DNA of 35,633 bases from positions 5,941 through 41,573 of IMG/VR virus record IMGVR_UViG_3300000227_000010; one strand, given 5' to 3'. The first letter of the stretch is position 1, and every line of letters begins with the position of its first letter. Below, piece after piece: positions 6,364-13,066 of the stretch. Source of the DNA: a virus. The position numbers and the translations under genes were made by a program. The notes under the pieces are model-generated. The model was not told the origin of the DNA and made no database searches. It saw nothing but the letters and a program-made list of their open reading frames with translations.

Positions 6364-7215
6364 ATGAGTGAGCAACAGTTGGAACTGTTCGAAGGGGAGC
6401 GCAAGCGCACCCGTTCCGAAGTGCCTGTCGCCATCGTTGTCCTGTCCGGTGGCCAGGATTCGACCACTTGCCTCTTCTGGGCTCGCCACTTGGGCTTCGA
6501 AGTGCATGCGGTAACCTTTGACTACAACCAGCGCCATGCGCGCGAGATCGAAGCCGCAACCAAGGTGGCCAAGCTGGCTGGCGTCCTGTCCCACGAGATC
6601 ATCACGATGGGGCCGGTGCTCAAGGGGGCCTCTCCGCTGATCTCGGACAACGAGCTGGAACAATACACAGACCACAAGTCACTGCCGGGCGGGCTCGAGA
6701 AGACCTTCGTACCGATGCGCAACCAGATGTTCCTGACCATCGCGGCGAATCGGGCCTACATCCACAACGCCGAGGCGCTGGTGACCGGGGTCTGTGAGGA
6801 AGACTACGGTGGTTACCCAGATTGCCGGTCGGCCTTCATCCATGCGCTGACCCACGCCTGCAACCTCGGGACCTTTACCGGTGAAGATGGTGCCCCTGCC
6901 TCGCTGGCCATCCTGACCCCGCTGATGCGCCTAACCAAGAAGGCCACCGTGGAACTGGCCCTAACCTTGCCGGGGTGCTACGCTGCGCTGGCCTGGACCC
7001 ACACCAGCTACGACGGGGCTTACCCGCCTGTGGGCCACGACCATGCCACCCTGCTCCGGGCCAAGGGCTTCGAAGAGGCCAATGTGCCGGACCCGCTGGT
7101 GCTGCGCGCCTTCCACGAGGGCCTCATGGACCTGCCGGATTCCCCGAACTACGCGCCGGAGGTGGTCGAGCAGTACCTCGACCTGCTGGCCCTCGATAAC
7201 TGGCTGGAGGTATAA
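6364..7215 (+). CDS. queC: 7-cyano-7-deazaguanine (preQ0) synthase QueC, zinc site lost
   Basis: 283 aa, longer than the roughly 230 aa of bacterial QueC. It makes preQ0 from carboxy-deazaguanine, ammonia and ATP. The PP-loop LSGGQDSTT (27-35), TFDYNQRHA (51-59), TFVPMRNQMF and TGVCEEDYGGYPDCR are all conserved. In E. coli QueC four cysteines bind structural zinc near the C-terminus. Here the matching segment (211-236) keeps SYDG and LRAKGF, but the four positions read S215, V223, D226 and T229. His residues H213, H225 and H227 are nearby. No amidotransferase domain is fused, unlike the Gat-QueC of phage 9g. Function as preQ0 synthase is likely; the lost zinc site is the odd point. Confidence 0.9.
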   Translation: MSEQQLELFEGERKRTRSEVPVAIVVLSGGQDSTTCLFWARHLGFEVHAVTFDYNQRHAREIEAATKVAKLAGVLSHEIITMGPVLKGASPLISDNELEQYTDHKSLPGGLEKTFVPMRNQMFLTIAANRAYIHNAEALVTGVCEEDYGGYPDCRSAFIHALTHACNLGTFTGEDGAPASLAILTPLMRLTKKATVELALTLPGCYAALAWTHTSYDGAYPPVGHDHATLLRAKGFEEANVPDPLVLRAFHEGLMDLPDSPNYAPEVVEQYLDLLALDNWLEV

Positions 7216-7217
7216 AC

Positions 7218-7646
7218 ATGGCTGGCTACAAGGTTCACCGTTATCACGACATCTCCTGCGGGCACCGCGTCTACGGGCATGAAAGCAAATGCCGTCACTT
7301 GCATGGCCACAACTACCGCATCCACTTCACCTGCGTCGCCGAGGACGGGGCGCTGGATGGGATCGGACGGGTCATTGACTTCAGCCAGGTCAAGGCCAAG
7401 CTCTGCATGTGGACCGAGGAGCATTGGGACCACCGCTTCCTCATCTGGGAAGAAGACCCGTTGAAGTCCTACCTCCTGGAGCTGGACCCCACCGTGGTGG
7501 TTGTCCCCTTCAACCCGACGGCTGAGAACATTGCTCAGTACCTCGTGGAAGTCGTCGGTCCGGCCCAGCTGGCCGGCACCGGAATTAAACTCAGCGAAGT
7601 CATGGTCGAGGAGACCATGAAGTGCTTCGCATCTTATGGAGCATGA
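7218..7646 (+). CDS. queD: 6-carboxy-tetrahydropterin synthase QueD
   Basis: 142 aa, two bases after queC. QueD (PTPS family) turns dihydroneopterin triphosphate, the FolE product, into 6-carboxy-tetrahydropterin. Zinc ligands H16 (SCGHRV), H29 and H31 (LHGHNY), the catalytic Cys C25, the WDHRF motif and PTAENIA are all visible. Size fits the family. Its end overlaps the region just before the folE fusion start. Confidence 0.92.
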   Translation: MAGYKVHRYHDISCGHRVYGHESKCRHLHGHNYRIHFTCVAEDGALDGIGRVIDFSQVKAKLCMWTEEHWDHRFLIWEEDPLKSYLLELDPTVVVVPFNPTAENIAQYLVEVVGPAQLAGTGIKLSEVMVEETMKCFASYGA

Positions 7647-7650
7647 ACAC

Positions 7651-8544
7651 ATGTCGAAGCATATTCTGACCAATGCCGCGATCTCGAATCTGGCCATCAC
7701 ATTGGCCGCCCGCATCCACCGTTTGCTGCCGGAGGCCACCAAGGCCTTCGCCATCCCCCGCGGCGGGATTTCGGCAGCCCTTGCAGTCGCTGGCCACCAT
7801 GGTAACCTGCAGCTGGTGGATGACCCGGCCGAAGCGGACCTATTCATCGATGACATCATTGATTCCGGGGCCACCATGCGCCGCTGGTGCGACAAATACC
7901 CGGGCAAACCCTTCTTCGCCTTGATCGACAAGACCGAGAAGGACGGTGAGTTCGGTGACCGCTGGGTGGTCTTCCCGTGGGAGGAGACCGCTGAGGGTGG
8001 GATCGAGGACAACATCCGGCGCCTGCTTCAGTTTGTCGGCGAGGACCCGGAGCGCGGCGGCCTGCTGGAGACCCCTCGCCGTGTGGCCAAAGCATGGGGC
8101 CACTGGTGCAGCGGGTACGGTAAGAATGCCGCGGACATTCTCAAGGTGTTCGAAGACGGTGCCGAGAAGTGCGATGAGATGGTGATCGTCAAGGACATCC
8201 CCATCTACTCCAAGTGTGAGCACCACCTGGCCGACATCTTCGGGACGGTGACCATCGCCTACATCCCGAACGGCAAGATCGTCGGGCTGTCCAAGCTCTC
8301 CCGCTTAGCGGACATGTTCGCCCGTCGGCTCCAGGTCCAGGAGCGGCTCACCAACCAGATCGCCGACGCGCTGGACGAGCACCTGCAGCCGAAGGGGGTC
8401 GGGGTGATTGTCCGAGCCCGTCACATGTGCATGGAATCCCGCGGCATCTGTCAGCAGGGGCACCATACCATCACCAGCGCGCTCCGTGGCGTCCTGAAGG
8501 ACAAGCCGGAGGCCCGCGCCGAGTTCATGGAGCTGGCCAAGTAA
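7651..8544 (+). CDS. folE: Phosphoribosyltransferase-like / GTP cyclohydrolase I (FolE) fusion
   Basis: 297 aa from the ATG at 7651, with GGAG nine bases upstream; an ATG at 7636 inside queD lacks a ribosome site. Residues 1-110 form a type I phosphoribosyltransferase-like domain with AIPRGGI and the PRPP loop LFIDDIIDSGATM (64-76). Residues about 115-297 are GTP cyclohydrolase I, with TPRRVAKAW, CEHH (189-192) and C260 as zinc ligands, and LSKLSRLADMFARR and QVQERLT. FolE makes dihydroneopterin triphosphate for QueD. What the PRTase half does is unknown; a role in purine or GTP supply is speculation. The stop overlaps the dpdA ATG (TAATG). Confidence 0.9.
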   Translation: MSKHILTNAAISNLAITLAARIHRLLPEATKAFAIPRGGISAALAVAGHHGNLQLVDDPAEADLFIDDIIDSGATMRRWCDKYPGKPFFALIDKTEKDGEFGDRWVVFPWEETAEGGIEDNIRRLLQFVGEDPERGGLLETPRRVAKAWGHWCSGYGKNAADILKVFEDGAEKCDEMVIVKDIPIYSKCEHHLADIFGTVTIAYIPNGKIVGLSKLSRLADMFARRLQVQERLTNQIADALDEHLQPKGVGVIVRARHMCMESRGICQQGHHTITSALRGVLKDKPEARAEFMELAK

Positions 8545-9465
8545 TGAAGCTGTATCTCGCGGGTATCTACACTTCGAACTTCCACAAGGAGAGCCAGCTC
8601 TACGCCCGTTTGACGGAGCGCGAGAAGGCCGCCCGGGATGGAGTCCGGTACTACCTGGAGTCCTACCACTATATCCACAAGCAGGCCTACGTCGACAAGA
8701 TCCGGGCCGATGGGGTCAAGGGTGTTTCTGGACTCCGGGGCGTTCTCGGCCTTCACCAAGGGCGTCGAGGTGGATATCCGCGGGTACTGCGATTACATCA
8801 AACGAAACCTAGACATCATCGAAAACGTGGACGGGGCGCTGTGCGCCTCGGTCCTCGACGGTATTGGCGACCCGCTCAAGACCTGGCAGAATCAGATGGC
8901 CATGGAGCAGATGGGGGTCCGCCCCCTCCCCTGCTTCCACTACGGGGAGGATGAGCGGTACCTGGAGTGGTATATCAAGAACTACGACTACATCACGCTT
9001 GGGGGTATGGTACCCATCTCCACCCCGCAGCTGTTCCACTGGTTGGACCGCATCTGGGACAAGTACCTGACCGATGGGTCCGGCCGCCCCCGCCTCAAGG
9101 TCCACGGCTTCGGCCTCACGACACAGACTCTCATGGAGCGGTATCCTTGGTACTCAGTGGACTCGTCTTCGTGGGTGCAGATCGCGGCGAACGGGAATAT
9201 ACTAGTTCCAGGTTTGGGGGCCATGTCGGTGTCCACAAACAGCCCGTCGGCAAAGCAATACAACCGGCACTTGAATACAATCCCAGACCTCCAGCGGGAG
9301 GGGCTAGTCAAACGAATCACGGAGCAGGGATTTGATATTGAGCGCCTCCAGATGGAGTACGTCAGCAGGTGGACTTACAACTGCTGGGCCTTCACCTACA
9401 TCAACGAGAATCTGCTTAACACCATGCCCGGCACCTTCAAGAACGAGCAGATGGAGTTGTTTTAA
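8544..9465 (+). CDS. dpdA: DNA deazaguanine transglycosylase DpdA, frameshifted in this sequence
   Basis: DpdA is a tRNA-guanine transglycosylase relative that exchanges guanine in DNA for a 7-deazaguanine. The first 59 residues (MKLYLAGIYTSNF to KIRADGVK) are encoded from ATG 8544. The remainder (VFLDSGAFSAFTKG onward) lies in the +1 frame from 8722. Dropping one G from the run at 8720-8722 restores a 306-aa protein with the conserved DSGAFSAFT, PCFHYGEDERYLEWY, LGGMVPIS, KVHGFGLTT and YSVDSSSW blocks; Asp in DSGAFS and VDSSSW are the expected catalytic acids. Both halves are well preserved, so a base-call error fits better than decay. Stop and next ATG overlap (TAATG). Confidence 0.85.
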
Positions 9466-10415
9466 TGCTTGACGCCCTTAAATTCGTTCAGGGGGCAGTC
9501 GCCAAGAAGGACTTTGTCCAGGCGCTGACCCACTTCCACATCTCGGGCGGCTTCATCAAGGGCTACAACGGTAGCCTTGCCCTATGCAGCCCGATTGACC
9601 TGGACCTCGAGGTCACCCCGAAGGCGGCCCCCTTTATCAAGGCCATCGCCACCTGCAAGGATACGGTCCAGCTCAACATGACCCCGGCCGGGCGCCTGTC
9701 CATCAAGAGCGGTTCCTTCAAGGCCTTTGTGGACTGCATCGACGAGACCTACCCCGATGTCCAGCCGGAGGGGGAGATCCTGGAGCTGGATGGGACCCTA
9801 CTCAAGGCCCTCAAGAAGCTCAACCCCTTCATCGCGGATGACGCCTCCCGCCAGTGGGCACGGGGCATCATGTTTCGTGGCCCTTCGGCCTTCGCGACCA
9901 ACAACGTGACGCTGGTGGAGTACTGGCTCGGCTACAACTTCCCCGTCGAGGTCAACATCCCAAAGCCAGCGGTGCAGGAGCTCATCCGAATTGGAGAGGA
10001 GCCCACCAAGGTCCAGGTCTGCGAGAACAACGTGACCTTCCACTACGCCTCTGGGCGCTGGCTGCGCACTCAGACCTATTCGACCCAGTGGCCGGACATG
10101 GGCAAGGTCCTGAACCGGGACTCCACCCAGCAGCCGTTTCCGGAGGGGTTCTTCGAGGCGCTGGGGGACTTGCTCCCATTCGCGGATGACTTGCAGCGGG
10201 TTTACTTCCTCAACACTCGTATGGCCACAATTCCCGATGATGGGCTCGGTGCCTCGGTTGATTTGGCGGGCCTTCCCGAGCAGGGTATCTATAATATCAA
10301 ACAGCTCCAGCTCCTCGAGGGCATAGCGGAGACCGTCGACCTGAGCCAGTACCCGGCCCCCTGCCTGTTCTACGGGGACCGTGTCCGCGGCGCGATTGTG
10401 GGGATGCGGGGATGA
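9465..10415 (+). CDS. Possible DNA sliding-clamp-like protein
   Basis: 316 aa, coupled by one-base overlap to dpdA and by a four-base overlap to the polymerase. The sequence has clamp-like features: an N-terminal HFHISGGFIKGYNGSLALCSPI block, a RLSIKSGSFKAFVD strand pattern, and a middle segment ARGIMFRGPSAFATNNVTLVEYW that resembles the DnaN pattern in which a substrate loop precedes an ATD-like turn. Position directly before a polymerase supports a processivity role. I could not confirm the fold by eye, so an uncharacterised replication protein is the alternative. Confidence 0.55.
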   Translation: MLDALKFVQGAVAKKDFVQALTHFHISGGFIKGYNGSLALCSPIDLDLEVTPKAAPFIKAIATCKDTVQLNMTPAGRLSIKSGSFKAFVDCIDETYPDVQPEGEILELDGTLLKALKKLNPFIADDASRQWARGIMFRGPSAFATNNVTLVEYWLGYNFPVEVNIPKPAVQELIRIGEEPTKVQVCENNVTFHYASGRWLRTQTYSTQWPDMGKVLNRDSTQQPFPEGFFEALGDLLPFADDLQRVYFLNTRMATIPDDGLGASVDLAGLPEQGIYNIKQLQLLEGIAETVDLSQYPAPCLFYGDRVRGAIVGMRG

Positions 10416-12424
10416 GGTTTGATGCCATCGGTATGTTTTGGGAGGATGTCCCGGTCAAGTCAGGCAAGCGGGAGACCGTCCGCATCATGCCACCAATCCC
10501 GGACACCGGCTGGCGTCCACCGACCTACCTGCCAGACCTCTCCCGGGCAGCCTGTATCTCGATTGACTGTGAAACCTACGACCCGGACCTCTTAACCCAT
10601 GGCCCCGGCTGGGCTCGTGGCAAGGGCCATATCGTCGGGGTCTCCATCGGGGCTGATGGAGGGGGCCGCTGGTACTTCCCCATCCGCCACGAGGTGGAAC
10701 CGCAGGACAATTGGGACCCAGAAGTGGTCCTCCAATGGCTCCGCCACACGCTCGGTAACCCCCGCCAGCCCAAGGTCGGGGCTAACCTCCTGTACGATAT
10801 TGGCTGGCTCCGCCACGAGGGGGTTACCGTCCGTGGGGAGCTGGTTGACGTGCAATTCGCCGAGGCCCTGCTGGACGAACGGGCCGGCGTGAACCTGGAG
10901 ACCCTTGGCCAGAAGTACCTCGGAGAAGGCAAGGTGTCAAACGTCCTCTACGACTGGTGCGCCAAGTACTACGGGGGCAAGGCGGACGGGAGCCAGCGCG
11001 CGAATATCTACCGCGCCCCGCCCCGATTAGTCGGCCCCTATGCTGAAAGCGACGCCGACCTGCCGCTGCGTGTGGCCAACGTCATGTACCCGCTCCTGGT
11101 CCGGGAGGGGCTCTTCCACTTGTTCCAGATGGAGTGTGCCCTCATCCCGATGCTGGTTGATATGCGCTTCGCAGGGGTCCGTGTCGACGTGGCCCGGGCG
11201 GAAGAACTCCGGGAGGTTCTGGCTGAGAGGGCGAAGGAGGAGCACAAGAAGCTCCGGCACATGACCGGCTTTGATGTCGACATTAACTCCGCCGACAGTC
11301 TAGCTCGGGCCTTCGATACCATCGGCCTCGGGCACGGTCGGACGGCCAAGGGTAGGCCAAGCTTCACGAAGGGGTTCCTCGAGGGGCTCAAGCACCCGTT
11401 GGCGGATTGCATTCGGGAGATTCGGAAGTGCGACAAGCTACGGGGGACCTTCATCGAATCCTACATCCTGAACTCCCACATCAATGGGATGGTCTACGGG
11501 CAGTTCCACCCGCTTCGCGGGGATAGTACCGGCACCCGGTCAGGCCGCTTTAGCTCCAGCACCCCCAACCTGCAGAACATCCCGAGCCGGGACGACGAGC
11601 TGGCCCCTTTGATCCGGGGGCTCTTCATTCCGGACGAAGGCCATGCCGCTTGGCGGAAGTACGACTACAGCCAGATCGAATACCGCTTCCTGATCCACTT
11701 TGCTTGCGGGCCAGGTAGTGACGACGTGCGGGCTCACTTCAATGCCCACCCGGACACCGACTACCATGAGATGGCCCTTGACCTGGTAGCCCCGCAGGCC
11801 GGCTGGGACATCTCTACTAAGGAGCTCCGGAAGCACTGGCGCCGGCCGATCAAGAATATTAACTTCGGCCTGATCTACGGTATGGGAGTGGACAAGCTGG
11901 CCGGGGACCTCGGGTTAACCAAGGCCGAAGGCAGGGCGCTCTTTGCGGCCTACCACAAGGGCGTCCCGTTCGCAAAGGCCACCATGGATGCCTGCGCGGA
12001 GGAGGCCCAGCAGACGGGGATTATAACCACAATCCTCGGGCGCCGTAGCCGCTTCGACCTGTGGGAGCCCTCAAAGTGGGGCGAGGACACCATTGCCCTA
12101 CCCTACGAGCAGGCCATCCTCCGGTACGGGTCCATCCGCCGGGCTTACACCCACAAGGCCCTGAACCGGCGCCTGCAGGGCTCCGCGGCGGACCTGATGA
12201 AGGTCGCCATGCTCAAGTGCTATCGGGACGGGGTCTTCGATGAGACCGGTATCCCGCGCCTGACCGTCCACGATGAGCTGGACTTCAGTGATCCAGGTGG
12301 GAAGGATGAAGCCTTCCGGGAAATGAAGCACATCATGGAGACGGCCATCCCCCTCAGTATCCCGGTCCGGGCGGACGGGGACATTGGACCAGACTGGGGC
12401 CATGTGGAGCCGATCAAAGAGTAG
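10412..12424 (+). CDS. Family A DNA polymerase with 3'-5' exonuclease
   Basis: 670 aa. The N-terminal DnaQ-like exonuclease shows the DxE site (D52, E54 in SIDCETYDPD). The polymerase domain shows motif A DYSQIEYRF (about 417), motif B with KNINFGLIYGMG (about 482-493), LQGSAADLMK, and motif C VHDELDF (about 618-624). No 5'-3' exonuclease domain is present, as in T7-type polymerases. It is the last large gene of the early operon and overlaps the clamp-like gene by four bases (ATGA). It must copy or tolerate a template with modified guanines if the modification pathway is active. Confidence 0.95.
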   Translation: MRFDAIGMFWEDVPVKSGKRETVRIMPPIPDTGWRPPTYLPDLSRAACISIDCETYDPDLLTHGPGWARGKGHIVGVSIGADGGGRWYFPIRHEVEPQDNWDPEVVLQWLRHTLGNPRQPKVGANLLYDIGWLRHEGVTVRGELVDVQFAEALLDERAGVNLETLGQKYLGEGKVSNVLYDWCAKYYGGKADGSQRANIYRAPPRLVGPYAESDADLPLRVANVMYPLLVREGLFHLFQMECALIPMLVDMRFAGVRVDVARAEELREVLAERAKEEHKKLRHMTGFDVDINSADSLARAFDTIGLGHGRTAKGRPSFTKGFLEGLKHPLADCIREIRKCDKLRGTFIESYILNSHINGMVYGQFHPLRGDSTGTRSGRFSSSTPNLQNIPSRDDELAPLIRGLFIPDEGHAAWRKYDYSQIEYRFLIHFACGPGSDDVRAHFNAHPDTDYHEMALDLVAPQAGWDISTKELRKHWRRPIKNINFGLIYGMGVDKLAGDLGLTKAEGRALFAAYHKGVPFAKATMDACAEEAQQTGIITTILGRRSRFDLWEPSKWGEDTIALPYEQAILRYGSIRRAYTHKALNRRLQGSAADLMKVAMLKCYRDGVFDETGIPRLTVHDELDFSDPGGKDEAFREMKHIMETAIPLSIPVRADGDIGPDWGHVEPIKE

Positions 12425-12431
12425 AAAGGCG

Positions 12432-12477
12432 TTGCATTCCTAGACTACTCCCCCTATAATCTAATCATGATTAGGGG
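12432..12477 (+). promoter_or_regulatory. Sigma70-type promoter with operator-like inverted repeat (copy 2)
   Basis: TTGCAT (12432-12437), 17 bases, perfect TATAAT (12455-12460), embedded in CCCCTA-N15-TAGGGG (12451-12477). An inner perfect palindrome CTAATCATGATTAG (12461-12474) covers the expected start site. Closely matches the element at 3843-3888. Confidence 0.75.
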
Positions 12478-12508
12478 AAAGGTTCCTCAACAGAAAGGAG
12501 AATAGCAA

Positions 12509-12661
12509 ATGTTCAAGACCCTGAAAGCCGCTCGTATCGAAGCCCGCCGCCTCCGCGCTGAAGGCAAGGTTGTTAAGATTTTTGAGCACAGCAACGTGTA
12601 TACGCAGCCCGGCAAGGGAATCGCGGTCGCCATCGAATATGAAATCCGTGTTGTGGTTTGA
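12509..12661 (+). CDS. Small basic protein of 50 aa
   Basis: ATG eight bases after AAGGAG, 50 aa. The first half is a basic helix (KTLKAARIEARRLRAEGK). The second half is predicted beta strands ending in IEYEIRVVV. It is the first gene behind the operator-bearing promoter at 12432, which supports it. The next gene's ribosome site begins at its stop. No family recognised. Confidence 0.6.
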   Translation: MFKTLKAARIEARRLRAEGKVVKIFEHSNVYTQPGKGIAVAIEYEIRVVV

Positions 12662-12672
12662 AGGAGGTAACC

Positions 12673-12918
12673 ATGGACCTGATCAAAGACGTGCTGCGCC
12701 GCCCGACCTTCAGGTACCTTGTCCTGATTCTGCTCATTATGGGCTGGATCGGGAACATGGACTTCGAGGACGCCGTGCTCCAGCAAAACCACTACTGTAA
12801 TATGGTGGCTGAAGGGTATTGGCCTGACTACGATAGGATCTATGAAGATGAATGCACGGCTCTTGGGTATCCTGCTGTACCTGCTGATCTCCACCCCGCT
12901 GGCGATACTGATCGGTAA
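12673..12918 (+). CDS. Small membrane protein
   Basis: 81 aa from ATG 12673, AAGGAGG five bases upstream; an in-frame TTG at 12658 overlaps the previous gene. One hydrophobic segment (about residues 15-30, YLVLILLIMGWIG) follows a short basic N-terminus, and a soluble part with NHYCNMV and WPDYDRIYEDEC follows. The pattern is common in small phage inner-membrane proteins of unknown role. It overlaps the next small membrane frame. Confidence 0.6.
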   Translation: MDLIKDVLRRPTFRYLVLILLIMGWIGNMDFEDAVLQQNHYCNMVAEGYWPDYDRIYEDECTALGYPAVPADLHPAGDTDR

Positions 12919-13066
12919 ATGTATCGCCTTTGGGATGGGTTCGGATCTTACGACTTCGGTGGAGGGGGCGGGGTGTAGTCAAAGTCCCAACGATGACGCT
13001 GGAAGGATTCCCTCCCTTCTCGAAGCGAGAAGACCTCCACCCGAACACGGCCCTCATAGGTCGTAG
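12842..13066 (+). CDS. Second small membrane protein, overlapping both neighbours
   Basis: 74 aa (or 72 aa from ATG 12848). Residues about 5-30 are strongly hydrophobic (ARLLGILLYLLISTPLAILIG), typical of one transmembrane helix. It starts inside the 3' end of the previous membrane gene. It runs past 12948 into the antisense of the tail-tip gene, and that C-terminal part looks like antisense sequence rather than protein. The hydrophobic N-terminus supports it; the 3' extent is doubtful. Confidence 0.4.
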   Translation: MKMNARLLGILLYLLISTPLAILIGKCIAFGMGSDLTTSVEGAGCSQSPNDDAGRIPSLLEARRPPPEHGPHRS

